From Oscillospiraceae bacterium (lineage in GTDB: Bacteria; Bacillota; Clostridia; Oscillospirales; Oscillospiraceae), in the NCBI GenBank assembly GCA_017646545.1, contig JAGCMI010000158.1, forward strand, positions 1-5,959: a DNA stretch of 5,959 bases, written 5' to 3'. The position numbers and the translations under genes were made by a program. Below the pieces are notes generated by a model. That model made no database searches and was not told the DNA's origin. It saw nothing but the letters and a program-made list of their open reading frames with translations. Shown one piece after another: positions 1-5,902 of this stretch. Position 1 is the stretch's first letter. Each line of letters starts with the position of its first letter.

Positions 1-41
1 AGATTGTGAACATTTTTGTACATCCATTGTCGAAAAAAGTA

Positions 42-69
42 TTGACTTTTTCGAGAAAATCAGTAGAAT
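42..69 (+). promoter_or_regulatory. Sigma-A type promoter of metK
   Basis: A -35 box TTGACT (42-47) and a -10 box TAGAAT (64-69) are separated by 16 bases; each matches the consensus at five of six positions. Transcription would start near 76, about 15 bases before the P1 helix of the SAM riboswitch, which is where a riboswitch promoter should sit. The region is AT-rich compared with the genes. No other upstream gene is visible in the first 40 bases. The boxes are seen directly; the start point is inferred. Confidence 0.75.
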
Positions 70-90
70 ATCTATGAAAATTGCATACAG

Positions 91-183
91 CCTTATCAAG
101 AGTGGTGGAGGGAACGGCCCGATGAAACCCGGCAACCTGGCGGAAGCTAAGGTGCCAAATCCGGCGGCAAACGAGAGATGAGG
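91..183 (+). ncRNA. SAM-I (S-box) riboswitch aptamer upstream of metK
   Basis: The conserved S-box core is present in order: CTTATCAAGAG, GGTGGAGGGA, GGCCCGATGAA, CGGCAACC, GGTGCCAAATCC and GATGAGG. P1 pairs 91-97 with 177-183 (one G-U). P2b pairs 110-112 with 118-120, and its loop (115-117) can form the usual pseudoknot with 129-131. P3 pairs 135-141 with 146-153 around a GGAA tetraloop, with A150 bulged. The family binds S-adenosylmethionine and normally switches the downstream gene off when SAM is plentiful. The downstream gene is SAM synthetase, so this is end-product feedback. P4 is unusually reduced: only about two base pairs (162-163 with 172-173) can be drawn. Confidence 0.96.
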
Positions 184-211
184 ATTCGATATACGCACAT
201 CGAGTCCGTCG
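179..211 (+). promoter_or_regulatory. Antiterminator helix of the metK riboswitch
   Basis: Bases 182-190 (GGATTCGAT) pair with 199-207 (ATCGAGTCC) with one G-U. The helix can continue with 179-181 to 209-211 if G208 is bulged. It uses the 3' strand of P1 (177-183) and also the 5' arm and loop of the terminator (194-230), so it cannot coexist with either. This is the expected low-SAM form that lets polymerase read into metK. Pairing was worked out by eye without folding energies. Confidence 0.8.
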
Positions 212-230
212 GTGTGCGGTTTTTGTTTTT
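194..230 (+). terminator. Riboswitch-controlled intrinsic terminator before metK
   Basis: A nine-pair stem forms between 194-202 (CGCACATCG) and 210-218 (CGGTGTGCG) with one U-G pair and a 7-base loop. It is followed by two runs of five T (220-224 and 226-230). It lies 11 bases after the aptamer and about 30 bases before the metK start codon. When SAM holds P1 closed, this hairpin is free to form and end the transcript. Confidence 0.88.
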
Positions 231-259
231 ATAGATGTGTAGAGAAAGGAATCTTACAA

Positions 260-1405
260 ATGGAAAAAAGACTGTTTACTTCTGAATGCGTAACCAACGG
301 CCATCCCGACAAAGTAGCTGACTCCATCTCCGACGCCATTCTGGACGAATGCCTGCGTCAGGATCCCAACTCCCGTGTGGCCTGCGAGACCACCGTCACC
401 ACCAATTTCTGCCTGATCTGCGGCGAAATCACCACCAAGGCTGTGGTGGACTACCCCGCCATCGCCCGTGAGGCCATCCGCAAGATCGGTTACACCTACC
501 CCGGCACCGGTTTCGACGCTGACAGCGTAGAGATCCTCTGCCGTGTGCACACCCAGTCCGCTGATATCGCACTGGGCACCAACGACGAAGTGGGCGGCGC
601 CGGTGACCAGGGCATGATGTTCGGCGGTGCATGCACCCCGACCCCCGAGCTGATGCCCCTGCCCGTGGCCCTGGCAAGAGCCCTCAGCAACCGTCTGACC
701 GAGTGTGTTCACTCCAACGACCTGCTGCGTCCCGACGGCAAGACCCAGGTCAGCGTGGAGTACGACGAGGACAACAATGTGGTGGGCATCGATACCGTTG
801 TTGTTTCCATCATGCACAGCGCTGATTTTGAGATGAGCGAACTGAGAAAGTATGTGCGTGAGGGTGTCATCGCTCCCGTACTGGCAAAGTACGGCTTTGA
901 CATTGCCAATGTGCCCAACATCCACATCAACCCCACCGGCAATTTTGTCATCGGCGGTCCCGACGGCGACACCGGTCTGACCGGCAGAAAGATCATCGTT
1001 GACACTTACGGCGGCTACTTCAGCCACGGCGGCGGCGCTTTCTCCGGCAAGGATCCCACGAAGGTGGACCGCAGCGGCGCTTACATGGCTCGCTACATGG
1101 CAAAGAATCTGGTGGCTGCCGGTCTGGCTGAGCAGGTGCAGGTGCAGATCGCATACGCCATTGGCGTGGCAGAGCCCGTTTCCGTCCGTGTGGACAGCTT
1201 CGGCACCGGCAAGATCGCAGACGAGCAGATGACTGCCCTGCTGCGCAAGACTTGCGACTTGACCCCCGCCGGCATCATCCGTCGGCTGAATCTGCGCCAG
1301 CCCATCTACGCCCCCACCGCAGAGTTTGGCCACTTTGGTGTGGCTGACCGCCCCTGGGAGCAGCTGGATCTGGCCCCCGTGCTGAAGGAACTGGCAAATA
1401 TCTAA
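260..1405 (+). CDS. metK: S-adenosylmethionine synthetase (methionine adenosyltransferase)
   Basis: This cytosolic enzyme makes S-adenosylmethionine, phosphate and pyrophosphate from methionine and ATP. The product is 381 aa, close to the 384 aa of E. coli MetK, and appears complete. Visible family motifs are GHPDK (14-18), CET (42-44), GAGDQG (113-118), K161, GRK (242-244), GGGAFSGKD (257-265) followed by K268 and D270, and a C-terminal GHFG (357-360). These cover the known ATP, methionine, Mg and K binding residues. One oddity is Asn13 before GHPDK, where E. coli has Glu. The start is ATG 260, with AAGGA (246-250) nine bases upstream. An in-frame GTG at 212 is rejected because it lies inside the riboswitch terminator stem and would add 16 non-family residues. 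The gene is single and controlled by the SAM-I riboswitch. C-ending codons dominate, consistent with high expression. Confidence 0.98.
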   Translation: MEKRLFTSECVTNGHPDKVADSISDAILDECLRQDPNSRVACETTVTTNFCLICGEITTKAVVDYPAIAREAIRKIGYTYPGTGFDADSVEILCRVHTQSADIALGTNDEVGGAGDQGMMFGGACTPTPELMPLPVALARALSNRLTECVHSNDLLRPDGKTQVSVEYDEDNNVVGIDTVVVSIMHSADFEMSELRKYVREGVIAPVLAKYGFDIANVPNIHINPTGNFVIGGPDGDTGLTGRKIIVDTYGGYFSHGGGAFSGKDPTKVDRSGAYMARYMAKNLVAAGLAEQVQVQIAYAIGVAEPVSVRVDSFGTGKIADEQMTALLRKTCDLTPAGIIRRLNLRQPIYAPTAEFGHFGVADRPWEQLDLAPVLKELANI

Positions 1406-1412
1406 AGAAGAA

Positions 1413-1447
1413 AGCGGATGCAGCATAAGCTGCATCCGCTCTTTTTT
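1413..1447 (+). terminator. metK terminator, probably bidirectional
   Basis: A perfect 12-bp stem pairs 1413-1424 (AGCGGATGCAGC) with 1429-1440 around the loop ATAA. A C and six T (1441-1447) follow on the plus strand. It begins 8 bases after the metK stop. On the minus strand the same hairpin follows the oxidoreductase stop codon (1446-1448) after only a few bases and is succeeded by a T-rich stretch (TTTCTTCTTT), so it probably ends both converging transcripts. It is stronger in the metK direction. Confidence 0.93.
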
Positions 1448-2711
1448 ATCTCACGAAGCTCTGCTGGAAAGTCTTGGTATCCACCACGGACTTTTCATGT
1501 CTTGCCTGCTCCGCGGCAAAGACCAGCAGATGATTGCGGCAGGAAATGCCGATCTCGCTGACTTCATCCGCAGTTTTTACACCGGTCAGATAGTCATACA
1601 GCGCTCTGACGATGCCATCATCGCCGCCACCATGACCGCTGACTGCGCCGGTGCGGGTGTGGATGATCTCAAACTGGCGGGTATCGAAGTGGAAGATCTT
1701 AATTTCATCCCCCTCGAAATCCAGGAACATTTCACCACGGGTGCCCATGATATTGCTCTTTCTGCCACCTTTATTGAAGGCGCTCATGGTGAAAGACACG
1801 GTACCACCCTTGGCAAATTCCAAATTCACCACCTGATGATCCACCACATCATTGTCACACTTGTAGACGCATTTGCCATACTGGGTGTTTTCCAGTGCAT
1901 GGCGCACATCCTCATCGGAAGGCTCCACCATACCGGTGGCTGCGCCACGGAACCAGAGGTTCTTCTGATCCTCCAAATAAAGCTTTACTGCATTATAGTA
2001 GCAGGTATCGGCATGGGGACAGCCCTGAATGCAGCGCTCAGGCGCGCCTTCGGGGGCATTTTCGCTACGGAAATACCGCAGAGAACCGAAAGAATGGACA
2101 TGATCGCAATCGTCATTCATCAGCCACTGCAGCAAATCCAAATCGTGGCAGGACTTTGCCAGCAGCATACAGGCGCTTCTACCCTCGTTGCCCCAGTTGC
2201 CGCGGACAAAGCTATGGCTCTGGTGCAGATTGCCCACGCCCTCCGTATGGGTGATGTTCATCACATCACCGATGACACCGGAAGCAAGAAGTTCCTTCAC
2301 CTTGCTGTAGAAGGAAGTATAGCGCAGCACATGGCAGACCATGACCTTACGGCCATAGCGCTGTGCCTGCTGCCAGATATCCATACACTCCTGGGCGGTG
2401 GGTGCCACCGGCTTTTCCAGCAGCAGATCATAGCCCAGTTCCAGCGCCTTCATGGCAGGGGCATAGTGCATCTTGTCTTGGGTGGAGATGATGGCCACAT
2501 CTGCAAAACGGGGGCGATTCAGCAGTTGCTCCCAAGAAGTGACACAATTTTCAGCAGGAATATTATGCTTCTGGCGAATATACTCCCGATTGGCTTCGCC
2601 CGGCTCTGCCACGCCCACCACGGAAAACTGCTCCGGCAGGGTGGCCATTACATTGGTATAGATTTGGCCGCGCTGACCGCCGCCAAGAACAATTACTTTT
2701 AACTGTTTCAT
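1446..2711 (-). CDS. Gfo/Idh/MocA-family NAD(P)-dependent oxidoreductase, substrate unknown
   Basis: The 421-aa product has an N-terminal Rossmann fold with the dinucleotide motif GGGQRG (10-15) after a beta strand, and the family motif EKP (99-101), whose Lys is usually catalytic or cofactor-contacting. A second active-site segment, KSCHDLDLLQW (186-196), has Lys186 and His189/Asp190 in the usual places. Family members oxidise or reduce sugar carbons; some, such as the GH109 enzymes, use NAD to cleave glycosides. The central part is Cys-rich: C227, C231 and C237, then C281 and C285, which could bind a metal or an Fe-S cluster (inference). The start has AGGAG (2719-2723) seven bases upstream. 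It is the last gene of the galK-galT operon, 15 bases after galT, which suggests a role on galactose, a galactoside or a related sugar. There is no signal peptide, so it should be cytosolic. The substrate cannot be read from the sequence. Confidence 0.9.
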   Translation of the reverse strand: MKQLKVIVLGGGQRGQIYTNVMATLPEQFSVVGVAEPGEANREYIRQKHNIPAENCVTSWEQLLNRPRFADVAIISTQDKMHYAPAMKALELGYDLLLEKPVAPTAQECMDIWQQAQRYGRKVMVCHVLRYTSFYSKVKELLASGVIGDVMNITHTEGVGNLHQSHSFVRGNWGNEGRSACMLLAKSCHDLDLLQWLMNDDCDHVHSFGSLRYFRSENAPEGAPERCIQGCPHADTCYYNAVKLYLEDQKNLWFRGAATGMVEPSDEDVRHALENTQYGKCVYKCDNDVVDHQVVNLEFAKGGTVSFTMSAFNKGGRKSNIMGTRGEMFLDFEGDEIKIFHFDTRQFEIIHTRTGAVSGHGGGDDGIVRALYDYLTGVKTADEVSEIGISCRNHLLVFAAEQARHEKSVVDTKTFQQSFVR

Positions 2712-2726
2712 TCTGTATCTCCTATC

Positions 2727-4220
2727 TCAAGCATTAACTGCATGGACAAAGCGGCGGAAGCCCTCCCTGCCCTGCTCGTCATTTTTATAGACCCCGGCAT
2801 CCTCCAAAACGGCAGCAAAGACACGGCCCGTTTCCTGCAGGAGGATATCCATGGCATTTTCATGGGTGAAGGTATGGCGCTGTTTCAGTTCCTGCGCCCA
2901 AGCAGCATGCTTGGACAAGGTTTCGTCCGCGGAAATATCCTTATTTTCCGCCAATGCTGCAGCCAGATCAAAAAGTTCAGCTTTCAGCCGGCTGGGCAGC
3001 ACCGCCAGACCCATGACCTCGATGAGACCAATATTTTCCTTCTTAATATGGTGCTTATCCTGATGGGGATGGAACACGCCCAGCGGGTATTCTTCCGTGG
3101 TAATGTTGCAGCGCAGCACCAGATCCAGTTCGTAATCTTCTCCCCTGCGGCGGGCAATGGGGGTGATGGTGTTATGGGGCTCGCCATCGGAGAAAGCGAT
3201 CACACCCACAGTTTCATCACTGTAGCCACGCCAGGCACCCAGGATTTTTTCCGCCAGATCGGCAACACGAACCGGATCACTACCGGTCAGGCGCAGAATA
3301 CTCATGGGCCAGTTGACGATGCCGGCACGAATATCTTCAAAGCCAGCGAAAGTCACTTCCTCCCGGAGGGGGGCAGTTTCCATGGCGAAGGTATACCTAC
3401 CGCCCTGGAAATGCTCATGGCTGAGAATGGAGCCGCCCACAATGGGCAGGTCTGCATTGGAGCCCACAAAGTAGTGCGGAAACGCGGTGGTAAAGTCCAA
3501 AAGTTTCTCAAATGCGGCACGATCGATCTTCATGGGAATATGCTGGGAATTAAAGACGATGCAATGCTCATTATAATAAACATAGGGACTATACTGCAGG
3601 CACCAGGGCGCACCAGCCACGGTGATGGGAATGATACGGTGGTTCTGACGGGCGGGATGGTTCACACGGCCGGCATAACCCTCGTTCTCAGCACACAGCT
3701 GACACTTGGGATAGGCGGATTGGGGAGCATTTTTTGCTGCTGCGATGCTCCGGGGATCTTTTTCAGGCTTACTCAAATTGATGGTGATATCCAGCTGTCC
3801 ATACTGGCTTTCATACTTCCAGCGCATATCCTTGGCAATACGATAAGTCCGAATATAGTCCGTATCCTGGCTGAAGCGATAATACCAATCCGTTGCTGTT
3901 TCCGGGGACTGGGCATACTTTTCCCGGAAGATGCGGATTACTTCCCGGGGCATAGGGGTAAGGATGCCCATGATTTTGGTATCAAAAAGATCGCGGGCAG
4001 TGATATTATTGTCGCAAATCCCTTTCCAAACCGCATAGTCCAGCATGTCGGAAAGAATTTGCTCGATGTCCTCGCAAAGTTCCTCTTGGGAGGGAGTATA
4101 ATCATCTATACATAGCACTTCCAGCAAGCGGTTGGTGAGGCAGCTATGATCCTCCGGCTCGGCTAAGCCATGGTTCATAGCATAGCAGACAAGAGAATCG
4201 ATACAAGTTTCAATTCTCAT
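2727..4220 (-). CDS. galT: UDP-glucose--hexose-1-phosphate uridylyltransferase, class II (Firmicutes type)
   Basis: This is the second Leloir-pathway enzyme: galactose-1-phosphate plus UDP-glucose gives UDP-galactose plus glucose-1-phosphate, in the cytosol. The 497-aa length fits the long class II family of Bacillota rather than the roughly 350-aa E. coli type. The class II signature is clear: DLPIVGGSILSHEHFQGG at 257-274, with His268 and His270 as the HxH pair; one of these carries the uridylyl group. A CQLC pair (173-176) followed by an acidic, Asn-containing stretch resembles the zinc Cys-x-x-Cys of class I enzymes, although zinc here is inferred. About 120 N-terminal residues precede the region that resembles class I. 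The ATG overlaps the galK stop by 4 bases (ATGA), so it is probably translated by coupling to galK. The stop codon is 15 bases before the next gene. Confidence 0.96.
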   Translation of the reverse strand: MRIETCIDSLVCYAMNHGLAEPEDHSCLTNRLLEVLCIDDYTPSQEELCEDIEQILSDMLDYAVWKGICDNNITARDLFDTKIMGILTPMPREVIRIFREKYAQSPETATDWYYRFSQDTDYIRTYRIAKDMRWKYESQYGQLDITINLSKPEKDPRSIAAAKNAPQSAYPKCQLCAENEGYAGRVNHPARQNHRIIPITVAGAPWCLQYSPYVYYNEHCIVFNSQHIPMKIDRAAFEKLLDFTTAFPHYFVGSNADLPIVGGSILSHEHFQGGRYTFAMETAPLREEVTFAGFEDIRAGIVNWPMSILRLTGSDPVRVADLAEKILGAWRGYSDETVGVIAFSDGEPHNTITPIARRRGEDYELDLVLRCNITTEEYPLGVFHPHQDKHHIKKENIGLIEVMGLAVLPSRLKAELFDLAAALAENKDISADETLSKHAAWAQELKQRHTFTHENAMDILLQETGRVFAAVLEDAGVYKNDEQGREGFRRFVHAVNA

Positions 4221-5413
4221 GCGAAAGCCTCCACGCCGCCATCTTTACGGATGGACAGCACATGGCAAGCGCCCTCGCCCAAGGCGGACTCGATACCATT
4301 TTTGAAGCTATCCAGCAGATCAAAGGGCACAAAGGCCTGCACAGTACCGGCAAAGCCGCCACCATGAACACGGAAAGCGCCCCTGCCCTGCAGATAATGC
4401 TGGCACAATCCCAATGCCACAGCCATATCCTGATGCTGCACATAGCCGGCGGGGATCACATTCTGCAGATACATATAAGAACTGTAGCCGCTTTCTTTTA
4501 CAAGCGCCAGGAAGCGATCGAAATCGCCAACCCGCAGCGCCTGCACCTGCTGCTTGACCCTTTTATTTTCCTCATACTGGTGGATGCCACGCATAATGGC
4601 TCTGTCCGTACACTTTTTCCGCAGTGCAGCAATTGCGGCATAGAATTCTTCCTCCGGCACCTGGGTCAGCACTTCCTTGCCAAAATGATCGCAAAGGGCG
4701 CGATACTCCACAGTAACGGCGGCATACTCATCGGTAAGGTCGGCATGATCCGCGCCGCTGTCGATGATGCAAAGGGCATGGCCACAAGCAGCAAAATCAA
4801 AGTCCACCGGCTCGATGACGGGATGATCTTTGTCTGCAAAATCAATGGTGACCATACTGCCCACGGCAGAAGCGGTCTGATCCATGAGGCCACAGGGCTT
4901 GCCAAAGAACACATTTTCCGCATACTGACCGATCATAGCGATTTCAGGCTGAGAAACACGGCCATCAAAGAAAAGACCGTTGATAATGGTGCCCATTAGC
5001 ACCTCAAAAGCTGCGGAAGAACTCAGACCGGAACCGGGCAAGACGGTGGACTGGCAATAAGCATCAAAGCCTTCCACCTTGCAGCCCAGCTGTGCAAAAC
5101 GGGCAGCCACGCCTCGGATCAGCGCCGGGGTGCTGTTGACCTCCTCTGCCACCGGCTGAAGCTGGGACAGATCCACCTGGCACATGGGGTAACCCTGGGA
5201 GAGAACCCGGATCACATGGGTGCCGTTAGGCTTTACCGCTGCTACGGTCTCCAGATTGACCGCGCCAGCCAGAACACAGCCACGCTGATGATCCGTATGG
5301 TTGCCGCCAATCTCCGTACGGCCGGGGGCGGAAAAATAACGCTCCGGTGCGCTGCCAAATGCTGCGCAGAAGCCGGCATCTAAAGCTTCACGCAAATGAT
5401 TATCCAATTTCAT
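4217..5413 (-). CDS. galK: Galactokinase (GHMP kinase family), Clostridia-type variant
   Basis: This cytosolic enzyme phosphorylates alpha-D-galactose with ATP to galactose-1-phosphate, the first committed Leloir step. The 398-aa length is normal for GalK. Motif 1 is PGRTEIGGNHTDHQRG (30-45), the galactokinase signature, but with Asn38 where most enzymes have Glu (GEHTDY) and His42 for Tyr. The ATP-binding GHMP motif 2 is LPGSGLSSSAAFE (125-137). The catalytic Asp is D178 in CGLMDQ. ADHADLTDEY (221-230) places Tyr230 where a sugar-contacting Tyr lies in known GalKs. Motif 3 is GAFRVHGGGFAGT (345-357). The start ATG has AAGGAG just upstream (AGGAG at 5423-5427, nine bases before the ATG). It is the first gene of the operon and overlaps galT by ATGA. 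A different sugar preference is possible because of motif 1, but galT next door supports galactose. Confidence 0.95.
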   Translation of the reverse strand: MKLDNHLREALDAGFCAAFGSAPERYFSAPGRTEIGGNHTDHQRGCVLAGAVNLETVAAVKPNGTHVIRVLSQGYPMCQVDLSQLQPVAEEVNSTPALIRGVAARFAQLGCKVEGFDAYCQSTVLPGSGLSSSAAFEVLMGTIINGLFFDGRVSQPEIAMIGQYAENVFFGKPCGLMDQTASAVGSMVTIDFADKDHPVIEPVDFDFAACGHALCIIDSGADHADLTDEYAAVTVEYRALCDHFGKEVLTQVPEEEFYAAIAALRKKCTDRAIMRGIHQYEENKRVKQQVQALRVGDFDRFLALVKESGYSSYMYLQNVIPAGYVQHQDMAVALGLCQHYLQGRGAFRVHGGGFAGTVQAFVPFDLLDSFKNGIESALGEGACHVLSIRKDGGVEAFA

Positions 5414-5457
5414 ACTTGCATTCTCCTTTTTTACAAAAGCAGAGTCTTAGCCTATTT

Positions 5458-5486
5458 ATTTTAGCATCAAGATTTGAAGATGTCTA
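5458..5486 (-). promoter_or_regulatory. Promoter of the galK-galT-oxidoreductase operon
   Basis: On the minus strand the -35 box TAGACA (5481-5486) and the -10 box TAAAAT (5458-5463) are exactly 17 bases apart; each matches the consensus at five of six positions. The transcript should start near 5451, giving a leader of roughly 38 bases before the galK ATG. The spacer holds a short dyad TCAA-GAT-TTGA (5467-5477), which might be an operator but has only four-base arms. No catabolite-repression (cre) site was recognised. Confidence 0.72.
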
Positions 5487-5509
5487 GCGGTGGAAAAAGG
5501 ATTTTCGCA

Positions 5510-5544
5510 AAATAAAAACCGCCCGTCGAAAGACAGGCGGTTTT
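5510..5544 (-). terminator. rpsU terminator
   Basis: Read on the minus strand, GCC-rich arms (5532-5540 and 5519-5527) form a stem with a four-base loop, flanked by A4 and T4 that extend it. It is followed by TTTTTATTTT. The single imperfect pair (5524 with 5535) is a tolerated G-U in minus-strand RNA but a C-A clash in plus-strand RNA, so the hairpin is built to stop transcription leaving rpsU. It separates rpsU from the galK promoter about 25 bases further on. Confidence 0.9.
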
Positions 5545-5569
5545 GAGCAAAATCAAGAGGGATATTTCA

Positions 5570-5752
5570 TTAATAGAACTTTCTCTTGTTCTTACGGGCG
5601 GCCTCGGACTTCTGCTTACGCTTCAGGCTGGGGCTGACGTAATGCTCGCGCTTCTTAACTTCAGCGATAACGCCCTCCTTGGCGCAGCTACGCTTAAAGC
5701 GACGCAGAGCGCTCTCCAGAGTTTCGTTTTCCTTAACGCGAATTTCAGACAT
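5570..5752 (-). CDS. rpsU: Small ribosomal subunit protein bS21
   Basis: This is a 60-aa, very basic protein of the 30S subunit that binds near the 3' end of 16S rRNA, at the platform where mRNA Shine-Dalgarno pairing takes place. It is recognised by the start [20 protein letters not shown], then the [22 protein letters not shown] core (residues 20-41) and the Lys/Arg-rich tail ending RKNKRKFY. The length is typical for Firmicutes bS21. The start is ATG 5750-5752, behind a strong purine-rich ribosome site, GGAGGGAGGG (5759-5768). An in-frame ATG at 5776 would add eight residues (MPSEGGKT), but it lies inside the leader hairpin and would translate through the ribosome site, so it is rejected. 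The gene has its own promoter and terminator and appears monocistronic. Confidence 0.97.
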   Translation of the reverse strand: MSEIRVKENETLESALRRFKRSCAKEGVIAEVKKREHYVSPSLKRKQKSEAARKNKRKFY

Positions 5753-5772
5753 TGTTTTCCCTCCCTCCGATG

Positions 5773-5795
5773 GCATCCGGCTAAATCCAGGATGC
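5773..5795 (-). promoter_or_regulatory. Hairpin in the rpsU 5' leader
   Basis: GCATCC (minus strand, 5790-5795) pairs with GGATGC (5773-5778), and two inner G-C pairs (5779-5780 with 5787-5788) form beyond one bulged base, closing a 6-base loop. The hairpin ends only four bases before the ribosome site of rpsU and contains the upstream in-frame ATG. It has no T-run, so it is not a terminator. It could influence ribosome access or mRNA stability. A regulatory role is inferred, not shown. Confidence 0.45.
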
Positions 5796-5825
5796 GTTCA
5801 GGGCCTTTTTTATTCAGGCTAGAGT

Positions 5826-5854
5826 ATTATATATGTAATTTCGGCAGTTGTCAA
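5826..5854 (-). promoter_or_regulatory. Perfect-consensus promoter of rpsU
   Basis: On the minus strand the -35 box TTGACA (5849-5854) and the -10 box TATAAT (5826-5831) are both exact and are 17 bases apart. This is the strongest promoter in the window and fits a ribosomal protein gene. The start should be near 5819, giving a leader of about 67 bases that carries the hairpin at 5773-5795. Confidence 0.92.
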
Positions 5855-5902
5855 GAAAGAATTTCTTAATTTTACAAAAAAGTTTTCCACAGCACAGCGC
5901 CA

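Noticed and set aside
212..259. Upstream GTG start for metK adding 16 residues
   Set aside because: The codon is in the riboswitch terminator stem, lacks a ribosome site and the added residues do not look like MetK. ATG 260 has a well placed AAGGA.
254..1435. Long open frame (393 codons) on the minus strand opposite metK
   Set aside because: It is the mirror of a biased-codon gene: the translation is low-complexity (many Gly, Ala, Val, His), has no family motif, and runs across the metK terminator.
1497..2702. Plus-strand open frame of 401 codons opposite the oxidoreductase gene
   Set aside because: The translation has no recognisable domain and no good ribosome site. The opposite strand carries clear Gfo/Idh motifs.
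2742..4115. Plus-strand open frame of 457 codons opposite galT
   Set aside because: It is antisense to a gene with a full class II GalT signature; the translation shows no motif and has no promoter or ribosome site.
4262..4999. Plus-strand open frame of 245 codons opposite galK
   Set aside because: Shadow of galK with no domain or translation signal.
5414..5424. Tiny upstream frame ATG CAA GTA TGA overlapping the galK start
   Set aside because: Three codons only and it begins inside or next to the galK ribosome site at poor spacing, so it is almost certainly chance.
5543..5869. Plus-strand open frame of 108 codons spanning rpsU and its promoter
   Set aside because: It covers the rpsU gene, leader and perfect promoter in antisense, begins within the terminator hairpin, and has no convincing ribosome site.
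5883..5891. DnaA-box-like TTTTCCACA
   Set aside because: A single near match with no cluster of boxes, no AT-rich unwinding region with dnaA or dnaN, so there is no support for an origin.
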